A stretch of DNA of 64,000 nt, from positions 40,611,975 to 40,675,974 of the forward strand of contig NC_061804.1 of NCBI RefSeq assembly GCF_021462225.1. Reading direction: 5' to 3'. Source of the DNA: Girardinichthys multiradiatus. Its lineage: Eukaryota > Chordata > Actinopteri > Cyprinodontiformes > Goodeidae. Both the position numbers and the translations under genes were made by a program. Shown here piece by piece: positions 22,966 to 34,200 of the stretch (position 1 is its first letter; each line of letters opens with the position of its first letter). Under the pieces are notes generated by a model, which made no database searches, was not told the DNA's origin, and saw only the letters and a list, made by a program, of their open reading frames with translations.

Positions 22966-23342
22966 GGTAATATAATTAGAAAATCTGTTAAATATCAAGA
23001 AAAGGAACATTGCTAACTGCATAAGTTTGTTCTACTGGTGTAGCACATCTAAGAGGCCAAATGGTTGCTCTCACCCTAAAGACAATGGAAACGGGGTTTG
23101 ACAGATATTACCTTAGTTATGCTGAAGGTATCTCTCAACATGAGTAATTAAAAGAAAAATATTTAAATGTTGACAACAAAACCAAGACAAAATGTGATTA
23201 TCAGTTTCACAAATTGTGTTTATTTAAAACACTTCTCATTTTGCCATTGTGCCTAAACACTGCAAAAATGACAGTCTGGCAAACTGATGAGAGATCGTGT
23301 TGGTGCACTGAAAGTGATTTAGACAATAAAGTACAAAACTGT
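22966..23342. other. Intergenic DNA, nothing recognised
   Basis: AT-rich spacer between the reverse transcriptase remnant and the foldback element. Confidence 0.4.
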
Positions 23343-24325
23343 GGAGGACTGATCCTGACATAATTAAAAATAAAAGCAGAAATATATATATTTTAGTTTT
23401 CTTTTTCCTTACACATGCCTTTGTTCTTTTTACATTTCCTCGTCTCGTCTTTTTCCTTTACGTATGCATTTCTCCTTCATTATGCAAATGAGGAGGGCTG
23501 CCTTCTTGCTCCACCTCCTCTACTATTGGTCAATAAACAGGAAGGAGGAGGAGCCATGTGCAGGTCGAGGGTGTGTCCCAATTCAGGGGCTGGATCCTTC
23601 CAAGTCCGTACTTGCGGGCCGATTATGTCGCAGCGCGGCGCGGAAGGTCTGTCAAATGCTGCCGACAAATGTGTCCTTCTTTTGCCCGATTTGTGAATAT
23701 CCTTCGCGGTCCATCATTTCCCATGATTCATTGCGGGTCGAAGCGGTTTGGTCAAACAGAGGCAGCCATGGCGGACCACAGTGGCAAATGCTGTGAGTAA
23801 ACTGTGAAAAATTACACTTTCTGTGACACAAATTACCTTTTTACAATGTTTTTAGTGCGGGAATATAACTGTGTAGACGTGAAAAATCTGCTTGATTTAT
23901 CAAGACATCGCCGGCAGTTACTATGGTGGGAGCGGAAAACTCCGAACACGTCGGAGCACGTTTGAAACTAAGCGATGTCTTGATAAATCACGCAGATTTT
24001 TCACGTCTACACAGTTATATGCAGCATTTGACAGACCTTCCGCGCCGCGCTGTGACGTAATCGGCCCTCAAGTACGGACTTGGAAGGATCCAGCCCCTGA
24101 ATTGGGACACACCCTCGACCTGCAAATGGATGCTCCTCCTTCCTGTTTATTCACCAATAGTAGAGCAGCTGGAGCAAGAAGGCAGCCCTCCTCATTTCCA
24201 TAATGAAGGAGAAATGCATACGAGACGAGGAAATGTAAAAAGAACAAAGGCATGTTTAAAGAAAAGGAAAAATAAAATATATATATTTCTGCTTTTATTT
24301 TTAATTATGTCATGATCGGTCCTCC
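23343..24325. mobile_element. Foldback (large inverted repeat) element, 983 bp
   Basis: The outer arms are about 23343-23664 and 24023-24325, starting GGAGGACTGATC at the left and ending with the complement GATCGGTCCTCC at the right. Arms share long identical blocks such as GAGGGTGTGTCCCAATTCAG and CAGCGCGGCGCGGAAGGTCT. A second, inner inverted repeat (about 23863-23912 and 23971-24022) contains GTGTAGACGTGAAAAATCTG. Between outer and inner left arm lies about 200 bp present only once. The GC-rich, CpG-containing arms contrast with the AT-rich neighbourhood. I infer a non-autonomous DNA transposon derivative; no target-site duplication could be fixed. Confidence 0.85.
23665..23862 (+). other. 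Single-copy core of the foldback element with promoter-like start
   Basis: The segment includes CATCATTTCCCATGATTCAT, then AGGCAGCCATGGCGGACCAC with an ATG at 23768 in a good initiation context. A frame MADHSGKC runs up to TGCTGTGAGTAA, which fits a splice donor (T|GTGAGT). It resembles the first coding exon of a gene whose remainder is missing. This is pattern-based; there is no homology call. Confidence 0.35.
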
Positions 24326-24639
24326 GTATCCCCTTAAAAAGGATCCAGGGCAATTTCACAAAGGTAGAATCACATAACCAGGACAAGAGTGGAAGCCTGG
24401 GATTGACCAAGCCTTGTCAGAGTATAAAGGCTTAATCACTTTCATAAACAACAAGGCTGGCAAGGAGCAGCTAAATCAAGTCAGGTATAAATCATTCAGC
24501 ATAGGTGATGCCAGAAAGTTGATTACAGTTTACCTGATGCTGACATAGAAAAGCCTTCTGCTTACACTGAGGGAATGCTGCAAAGTCAACGACTCCACCC
24601 AAGCGACAGTTCACTGACGCTACATGTTTATCCAGGAGG
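24326..24639. other. Intergenic DNA, nothing recognised
   Basis: Mixed sequence between the foldback element and the retrotransposon tail; no feature supported. Confidence 0.35.
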
Positions 24640-24712
24640 AGTAAATGCTGCAAGTCAGTGACTCGATGCGTGTTGTGAATTGGCGCTAAATAAACAAATT
24701 ATATTGAATTGA
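24640..24712 (+). repeat. Retrotransposon 3' tail fragment
   Basis: TTGTGAATTGGCGCTAAATA followed by AACAAATTATATTGAATTG matches the widespread fish 3' tail 'GTGATTTGGCGCTATATAAATAAAATTGAATTG' in kind. Only the tail is visible. Confidence 0.6.
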
Positions 24713-24959
24713 TTTTCATCCTTTTAACTTAACTTAGGGGCTCCTCGGGCCATCAGAGACCTTTTACTCATGTACTTAGGATCAGAAGAACTAACGTGAG
24801 CAGCATTTAGTTTCAGCTGTTCAACTCCTAAAATACACCCTGAAAACCTGAGATGTGCAGAAACTGTTGGCTCCTTGAAGACGATGAACTGTGTGTTTTC
24901 TACTGAAAACACTTTAAAATCACTTTAAACATAGATTTCTATAGCTAATACCAGAGACC

Positions 24960-25241
24960 GTACTGAAATATAAATCAGACAGTCTTGTCTGGCTAATATT
25001 AATGACGTATTTGCGGTTAAGACAAGACGTGAATAATCGATCCCTGCTTTCTCGCGAGCGTAGAGCAATGTTGTCATGCCTGCTGACGAGCTGCGCTAGT
25101 CACTCTGTCATGGCGGCCGTAGTGTCGCTGATTAAGGAGGGGACGTCGTAGCATCTTGTTTGAATTCGCTTTGGTGACGGGTACCGCGCGTGTTGCGTTC
25201 CTCTTGGTTTGAATTTAACAGCATTTATCTCCAACGCGGCC
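24960..25241 (+). promoter_or_regulatory. usp25: usp25 promoter and 5' leader, CpG-rich
   Basis: CpG density rises sharply compared with the flanks. Recognisable elements are TCTCGCGAG at 25050-25058 (close to the TCTCGCGAGA motif of housekeeping promoters) and CATGGCGGCC at 25109-25118 (a YY1-like element often found at start sites). No TATA box is seen, fitting a broadly expressed gene. The transcription start is not determined. If transcription begins upstream of 25068, the leader contains an upstream reading frame. Confidence 0.65.
25068..25151 (+). other. Possible upstream ORF in the usp25 leader
   Basis: ATG at 25068 opens a 27-codon frame ending with TAG at 25149-25151. A second in-frame ATG lies at 25110 within the YY1-like motif (MAAVVSLIKEGTS). 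It ends 90 bases before the usp25 ATG. Whether it is in the mRNA depends on the unknown start site. Confidence 0.35.
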
Positions 25242-25283
25242 ATGACCGTGGAGCAGAATGTCCTCCAGCAGCATTCTCAGAAG
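25242..25283 (+). CDS. usp25: usp25 coding exon 1 (codons 1-14)
   Basis: Encodes [14 protein letters not shown]. The ATG context is GCGGCCATGA. The donor AAG|GTAAGC is near consensus, phase 0. A 5.3 kb intron follows. Confidence 0.96.
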
Positions 25284-28200
25284 GTAAGCCTGTAGAAGAT
25301 AACTTAACGGTTAGCTAACTTTAGCCGAACTGCATCGCTGCATAGTTTTATGGCTCAACACGCAGAGTCCGCAAGTCAGCGTCTTGGTTAGTTGGAATAG
25401 CATTCAAGTGTCGTTTAATGAAGGTTTCGGCAACATATCCTAAAGTAAAATGTTTAGAACTACTCAGTGATTCCTCTTTAGTAAGGCCTAAAGCTATACG
25501 CAGCTGTCCAATATTATGCTAGCTGCTTGTTAGCCATAGCTAACGGTACAGTGTTATGGTAATATTGAGCTAGGTCGTCTTTGTGAAAGCTGGATTCTGA
25601 TTTAAATGTCCATTAAAAATCTGATATACTATGTTTTTATCGAAAGGGTGTGAACGCGTATTCCGTTTATTTAACTAAACGGCATACCCAGTGGAAGTCT
25701 TGACGTTATTACTGGTTATTTGGCGTGTTCTTGTTAACTACACGTTTTAGTTCAGTTAACGGTGTTGTGTTTGATCATCTATGGGCAGATTTCTTTCTTC
25801 TGTGGTACGGATGTGTGCAGTGCTGCATAAATAGTAACTCCCGTCCACGAGTGCGATTGTTTCCTTGGTTACACATCACATAGCTGATGTCTTTGTTTAC
25901 AAAGCATGGCCAAAGGGAAAGGCGGCGCACAGCCGAGCCCTTATCCGACTGAGTAGTCGGATCGCGAGCCAAGCGTGTGATGGTTCATAGCCGGTAAGGC
26001 ATATTATTATGTTACATCCCATCATGCTCTCCTCTTACCGAGGTGCATCAAGAGTCCACTGTGTTAATTTAGCTCCTTGATGAGACGGGAATTAATGACC
26101 ACCACGCGTTGCTCTGGTTACGTACCGATGGTGCTAAAACAATGGTTTTACGTTTTTTGCTCTAGTTAAAAATTGTGTGATATTGTTAAAGAACCACAGA
26201 TAACTGTCCTGCTTCTTGATGCACTCATTGTGTATTTGCAAATCTGACATGGGTTAGGGTAAAAGAAATGCAGCTTCCATCAATGACTCAAACCTAAAAG
26301 TAGCAGTGTAACACAAACCATTCTGACCTTCACAGGGGCTGCAGTTTGAACTCCACTAGCTACAATGACATTTTAAATGCACTTTTGTCTTTATTTATTT
26401 ATTTATTTTTTAGTTTCTAAATGGTGCAGACCTCATAAGCCTGATTTCAATAAGAGTGTGGGTGTGGTGCCAGTTTTCATGTAATGACCTGCCATATTAA
26501 AGTACTGTCTCGTCTCTGCTGTTAGGATGTGTTGTTATATTGTCATACAAAACCAAACAGAGACTTGCCCAGGATTTGGAACTCCCTGGTCTGTAAACTT
26601 CTGAGCCTCAGAGTTGTTATGGTGCCAAAGGTGTTTCACTGAGATCACATGTGTTTGTGCATGTCTGAGCCATTGCTGTTGTAGTTGACACGACTTAAAA
26701 CTGTCACAAGCAGAGCCCACCCCATACCTCATTGACCAGCAACACATCTTCCATGCCAGCAAACCTGCACCCATCAGTCTTTCTGACGCGGACTGAGTTA
26801 AGTTGTCATACCAAAGGGGTGAATGCTCTTCCATTGTAAACAGATACTGAGAAGATATTATATGCGGGGTCAAACCAATTGCTGTTATATTTCTTTATAC
26901 AATGCCAGTTCAAAACTCAAATCTTCTCTTCAGTCAGCTTAACAAAGTTATTTCAAGAATGAGTGACAAGACGCACATTTACTATGTGTCTCTTTCAGCA
27001 GTACATTCTATGTAAGCAAGCAGTTGTCAGTACCAAATAACTGGTGACTTGGCTCTATTATCCACAGCTATGATTCCCAAACATTTTCTGCTGGGGCCCC
27101 TCCTCTAGTTCATTTATCTATTGAAAATCGTTTCCAAGTCTTTTGTATTAAAAAACAAACAGTTGCACCAATCAGTCATCTAGACATTGGCATTGGCCAA
27201 TTTTTCCTTAATCAGCTCTGATCAGAGATTAGCAGGTTAAATACAGACAAATCTGGTTTATTTTTCCACTATTCTTTGAATGCATCAAAACTTAGAATCC
27301 CCACTATTTATGGTCTGTAAGGACATCAACCAGCAGTGTGATGCACTTTTTAGAGTTCAGGAGAATCTTACAGTGGTTAGGGACATATGCTTTCAAACAT
27401 AAATATGGGCTAATTCTGTTAGGTTCAAAACTACTATCTCTATTCTAAAAGCTGTCCTGCAGGAGATTGTCCTATGTGGTTTAGTCATTAGAAAAATGGA
27501 AATTGGAATTGGTAGGTCAGACCTCAAAGCAGTTCAAAACATGATTTTACCCAGACAAGGCCTAACAGATTCTCCTTACATTAAAAAAAGTCTTGCATAA
27601 CTCTGCCCTGAGAGGAGATACCAGGATGTTTGTTACAGCTGCTTTTTGGCCTTATAGGCTTCTGTCTGTTGCATAGACTGAATGGTGCAGAAAAGGCAAC
27701 ATAGGGCCTTTTTCTGACTCAAAAATTGAGTTTGTACCAGGGTTGTACTTTATTGCAAATATATCGTCATCGCAATATTGGCGCGTTTAATAATCTTATT
27801 GTGAAGGACTGTTTGGAATGCAATAACTTTTAGCTGATATATTCCAAGTGTTATGAACTTGTGTTTACGTGTTCATGTAATATTCCGTCAGTTAGACAGA
27901 CTCTCACATCAGCACCGGACACAAATGACATTGATCAAAATGCTAAAGGTAACAGAGTAAACGAAGCGCAGAGCGAAGAGGAAAATATGCATATATCATA
28001 ACTATCGCCGTCACAATATTTACCACCATTATTGCTATCGCATGATTTTCTAATATCGTACAGCCCTGTTTTGTACTCTTAATTTCTTATAGATTAGTAG
28101 TCTATGTATTTCTGTTAAAGTATTCATTGTTCTAAGTAACAGGAAATACTTCTACTATCAGGTTGATAAAGAACAACAGCATATTTTCATTTGTTAGTCA

Positions 28201-31200
28201 TTTGCTGCATGATAAATTGCTATATTAGCATTAAGCTTCTTGTAAATGGTACGTTTGTCTTGAAAACCAGAAATACTATCTCAAAGAAATTGTGCCTCTG
28301 CAGATGCTCTCTAAACAATTCTTAAAGCAGATGCAAATGTCTCAGAGCCAAAAGTTAAAGTTAAGAAAAGTACAGGTTGCATGTTGCCTTCCTGAAACAA
28401 AATTCATAAAATTTTCATTTTAGTTATCAGATTTTCGTTGATCAGAAATGTATCCTCTGGCAAGTTTATTTGTATATCACAATTCACACACCAAAGAACC
28501 AAAGAAAAATAAAGCACCGACAAGAACAACAGGAAATACATGAACAGAATAATAGAAACATAAGAATCTCATAAATGGCTAAGACATGATACGATGTTCT
28601 TCCTGTTGTTTAGCTGCACGAAAAATCAATTCTGCATTTTTCCATTGTTTCTAACATTCTGTCAACAACATTAGCTTTGTTTTTTTTTTTCTGTCTTTAT
28701 AGGTGAGGTAATGAATAGGGTTTACAACTTGATACACCTCCATCATCCTTCTGTTTTCTGCTTGAGACCTTTCAATATAATACGTTTTGTGAATTTGTAC
28801 TTCTGGGATAATGCTGTGGCCAATACCTGCATTGCAGAAACACTCAACCATGCAGAGTTTACACTTTACACTTCTGGGATAAAAGTTTCATTAGTTTAGT
28901 GCGGGTGCTGTTGTGTGACATCACATTATACCTCCAGGCGCCTCTGCCTTATTTGCTGGGTCTGTCGCAGATGCATAAGAGTGCCTTTAAAAAGCTTCTG
29001 CACAACATTGCTATTGATTTCTGTCTCACCATAAAATCTGGTATTTTCAGTGGTTTTTGGGCTGGAAAAGATTTCTTTTTTTATTCCTTAATGTGTTGTT
29101 GCAGTGTAGTCAAAATAGATCTATCTATTCATGGCATGGGATTTTCACTTAAAAATAAGCGCCTTCCCTAACTTCCCAAAGCCCAGTATGAGAGCAGCTT
29201 CAGAAGGACTGCCTGTTGAAACATTCAGTGTTTACATTGGGTTTTAATGAAGCAGAAGTTTCACATTTTTGGCTAGATGGAGTTTAAAACACATTTTAGA
29301 GCTGATTTTCTTTCAGCTGCTGTCACTTGCTTTCATGTTTGTTACCAAACGTCCCCCTTCCTGTGGAACATGAGCAGGTATTTTCAAAGGTAGTTGAAAA
29401 ATTTGCTGCTTGTTAAATACCTTTGACAGTATATTTACCACAGCAAACAAAGCCAACAAAAACACCCCAATGTGGCAACCTCAGCTGTAGGAGGAAAATT
29501 TATTTATTTCAACTTTCACAAGACAGATAGGCGGTAGGACTCGGCCCAGTATCTGTTGTTGTTGTTTTGAATTCACAATTTGCAGGTCAGTAATTTAATC
29601 CTCCTTTTGGGTCGTGTCTCAGTGTAGTAGGGACCCTCATCTGACACAGTTGTTGGCATATCGGATGTCAGGAGTATCACTATATCAATTTAGATTCACC
29701 ATTCACATAGATGTGATTCACTGCAACGTCTGGGGTATTTGATGCATCAAACGCATAAAATAGGCAACAAATGTGTTTTGAGAGGTTTAGGCGGTTAAAA
29801 GTGATGGCAGACAAGTTAAACAATAGCATGACATTGATTCTGTCTACTAATTTTAAACATTCTATTAAAAAATACTAAAGGAAAGGGACTAAAATGTTGA
29901 CACTTCTGCCTGCCTCCACTGAAGGCCTCGTTCCTTTAAAGATTTTCTATATATCTTTGCAAATCAATGATGAGTAGCTACACGATATAATTATTTGCCT
30001 TGCCTGGCATGATATTTGAGCGCCTAAAACTGACAGAAGACTGATCATTTTCAGCTTTTTCTTTTCACCAACCAGCCCAGAAGCTTACTTGAACCTCATT
30101 CATCCATAGCGTTTAGTCTTCCACTCAAAGTGGGAGCAGCCATATGTAGGAGAAAGAAGTAAAATGATATAAAATCCATGTATTGGATGTTTCTCTGTAA
30201 GGTGAACAGAAACCGAAGAGATCACTGGGGTTCACCGCTGGTTCATTTCATCACCAGTGGAAACGGTTCTGAATAGAATGCCTTTTGGTAACAGCAAAGA
30301 GTTCTAGTCAGGCAGTGTTGAACATAGGATGTAAGGACTGAATGAGTTTTGTGTGAACTCGCTGCAATCACAGACTGTAATGAATATTCCTGTCTTTAGA
30401 GATTTTCTATAAAAGCACCCATTGCTACCAGCTGGCGTTTTGCTCTTACTGTTTTTACAGTTTGCTGCCTTTCTCTCCTACTTTGTGAAGCTTTGGTCTG
30501 TTCCTTTTGTTTTCCATTTTTAAACTGAAAAATTGAACCAAATAACTCGACTGAGCTTTGCCTGGAACTGCATTTTAATCATTTTCTGTTCTCTCTCAAT
30601 AGCACCAGCAGACACTACTAAACCAGCTGAGAGAGGTCACAGGCACCACAGACATTCAGCTTCTTCAGCAGGCCCTGCAGGTACAGCCTAAAACTAAGGC
30701 CATCTCTGTTCACTAACCCAGTTCTCCTGAGGAATCCTGTCTATTTCCTAACCCTATGTGTGTAAATCTGTGGGTAAAAGTTTCCCCTGCTTATAGTATG
30801 CAACTAAAATGACACACATCCCTTGTCAGGCAAAACCTTTTGCAGTTTGTATTTGATTGAACATAAAAAAGGCTGTGAGATGCCCTTTATTTTGCCTGCA
30901 TCACGTTGATTTTCCAGTTCAACTTTCCTGCAGGTGAGCAATGGAGATTTGGCTGAAGCTGTCGCGTTTTTAACGGAGAAGAATGCAAAGGTTACTCAGC
31001 AAGATGAGACTACCTACTACCAGACTTCCCAGGTGGCCAGCGACAGATATATCAGTGTTGGCAGCCAGGCAGACACAAGTGAGCAAATTACCTCCCAGTG
31101 GGATGGCACAAAGTTTTTATTTTGATCACAACATGCACAGGTTTGGCAGGTCATGAAATGTGTATTAAAGCCTTTTGTTGTTGCTGCTGCAGATGTTATT

Positions 31201-34200
31201 GACCTGACAGGGGATGATAAAGATGACCTGCAGAGGGCGATTGCCCTCAGTCTGGAGGAGTCCAACAGGGCCTTTAGGGAGACTGGGATCACTGATGAGG
31301 AGCAGGCCATCAGCAGGTGAGCTCAGGAGAGGTTCTATACAGTTATCAGTAAAATCCTCAGAGTGGTGGGAGGCTAGCATCCTGTCAGTTCTGGTCCCAT
31401 TTTGGCCGATTTTAGATACATAAAACAACATGAACGCAAACTGTTTACATCTGTGGAATACAATATCATAATAGTGGATTTGAAAGTCTTCACTTTCACA
31501 AGAAACCATTGTTTAGTTTCTGTTTCTCCAGCTTCAATACATGTATATTAATATGTGATTTACATTGGTTGACACTGCTGACTGTTATCACTTCACCTTA
31601 TTAGACCTGATTCATCAGTTCATTCTAAGTCAGAAGAGGGGTAAACTCTCAGATTTTGTGAAAGGTGGTCAGTTGTGCAGCAGCATTAAAGACTCAACTC
31701 TGATTTTATTTTATTTTTGCTGAGACCCACATTTTTTTAATTTATTATTTTAATGTGGGTGTTTACACAATAATTGTAATGCAGCAGCCATCACACTCCA
31801 GTCTACGGTCCTGAAGTGACCCACATGGGCAAAAGAAGATGTGATGATGCATGCAGCACTGTGTTTTCACAGAAGTAAACATGGATGCTGCACACATCAG
31901 TGTGTGAAGTTTCTGTGCAATCAGAGCTGACAAGATAATGGCTACTTCAACCAGGGGCTTATGCTTTTTAGTGTATGGAGATACTGACGTTTTGAAACCT
32001 TTACTTGAAGGAAACTGAATAGGAAGCTGCATAGTAGTATTATTAGCTTGCTGCACATCTAAGAAACCTTGTTATGCAGGTTGATTGAACATAGAAATGC
32101 ATCTGAAACCTGCAAGCCTGCAATTATTCAATAGAGCAGCAGTCACAAGGTCAGCCATGCATGTTTCATCCATTGTTTGCATTTGATCTTGCTGCTTCCC
32201 ACCTCCTTCAATGCAAAATTGTGAGTGACACACCCAAAGACAAAGTCCCATGATGTGTGACAGGCATTCAGACTGAAACTGCTTTGAAAAACATCTAAAA
32301 GGTACCGACATATGTGGCCTGGCCTTGATTTAATTCTCCTTGGCAGATTGATCAGGTGGATTGATTCAGCTGGCAGGGACAACCAGAGTAATTCCACGTC
32401 GTAACATAGCCGTTAGTGGCCAGGGAAAACCGCCACAAATTTAACTGTCTCAGGTGTAGACTGTTAAGGTTGGCAAACATGGTGTAGTATTCCACTGATA
32501 GGAACATGTTCAGTTTGAAATGTTGCATTTCTAAAATGAGCTGAAAGGAGGATATGTGTGACCAGATATTAGCCTTAAACCGCTTGGAGAATTTCTTCAC
32601 TTTGTCTCCACCAGGTAAGAGAACTGTTGATAACGTCACAGAGCTTCACTTCAAAAATCCAATCTATCCCTTTTAATAATAAACTGTACAAACCGTTACC
32701 AAAAGCTCTTTTGTATCAAAATATACAGAAACAGAAAATGTGTCTCATCTGTCTATTAAACCTGAGATCATTTGTTACCTTTTTATATGTTCAGTGTTTC
32801 CATTTTTTCCTTTTTTCTGTTCTTGCAGGGTTTTGGAGGCCAGTATAGCAGAGAACAAGGCAAGTCTAAAGCGTACTCACACAGAGGTATGGAGCGATTC
32901 ACCCAACCCACATGACAGGAAGAGGATAGACAACTGCCCAGTGGGTCTAAAAAATGTTGGCAATACCTGCTGGTTTAGTGCTGTCATACAGGTAAGCACA
33001 TACAATGCATCATCATCACAGTATAAGGGTGTGCAATATTAATATCTCAAAAGAGTCCTTGGAATGCAATATTGATGACTGATATCTTCCAAGTGGGAGG
33101 AATTTACATTCTGCATGGCAGTCATTTTTTTTAGCTTGTTGCATGAATGTTAGGTAGTGGTGGAGGTATCTCAAATACTAGTTGTATTATAAAATATCAC
33201 AATGCATTCATGCCCTGTATACCAGTAATATATTTGGTGATGCAGAAAATGTTTTATCCAGGCCTTAAGATGTTCTGGTAACATCATAAGAAACTACTAA
33301 GTTGTTTGTCATCCTACTATTTTCCTACATCGCCCAGTGCTAGTAAAGACCAACTGAGTCAAATCTGCTGTTTGTTTCTTGTTTCTGATGAGTCTAAATT
33401 GTCAACCGTCCTTAAATCAGACCGGGTAATTTAGGTTTCATTCATTTGCTAAATTTGCTAAAATGTGTTTTCCCTTTTTGGGAACCATTGCTTTCAAGTT
33501 TAGAAGTAATTTAATGACCACAGTTTGGTAGATGTCAGTGTTGGAGTTTTCACATTGGAAGTAATGTTAATCAGAAACAAAGAAACATTTGTGTTTTGTT
33601 TCTTAGTCCTGTTTGATGTATTCATGTTTAATTCCATGCAGTTATAATGAGTTAGAAACCGTGTGTATTGGAGTGGACTCATGTCAGCTGTTAATCCGAG
33701 GAAGCTTAATCACAGCTCATGTGTTGCTGGACTTGGTGGTAAAATGTGACCTGAGCTGAAATATGCTGAATGAACATTGGATATACCGTCACATGATGCT
33801 TGGCTTTTGCCTGTAATGTCATCCATACAGCTAAGAAGACAGCACTGCTTAAGCCTGCTCAGTTTCAAGTAAACAACTTTGTTTTTTTCCTGAGGGAGAA
33901 AAAGTCCCAATCTTTCAAAGACGAGCATTCCTTTCCCCTAATAATAGAAGACTGTAATTTAGCTCGAGGTACAAGTAGCTGTTACTGTTATCTCGGGTGT
34001 CAAAGGTTCAAAATCCTCAATATGTGCTATGTATAGTTTTATATCAGATGTTTTAATTACAAGGTTTAACTACAAGGTTTCAACATCTCTTAGTCACTGT
34101 ACCCAAATTTTTTTCAGCATTAGTAAAAATAAATACAATTCCCATGGGTCTGCTAAACTGAGGGTGTATTCACACCTGCCACTTTTGGTCCGCTTTAAAC

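Larger units (their letters stand above)
25284..30602 (+). other. usp25 intron 1
   Basis: Large first intron. It contains a TTTA microsatellite (26391-26411), a hAT-like MITE (27738-28068) and a weak SINE-like piece near 28466-28560 (TTTATTTGTATATCACAATTC). The minus-strand frame at 26535-26873 is not recognised. No other gene is seen. Confidence 0.7.

Noticed and set aside
26535..26873. 112-codon minus-strand frame in usp25 intron 1
   Set aside because: It shows scattered Trp and His residues but no recognisable transposase motif; I could not support it as a gene or a named repeat.
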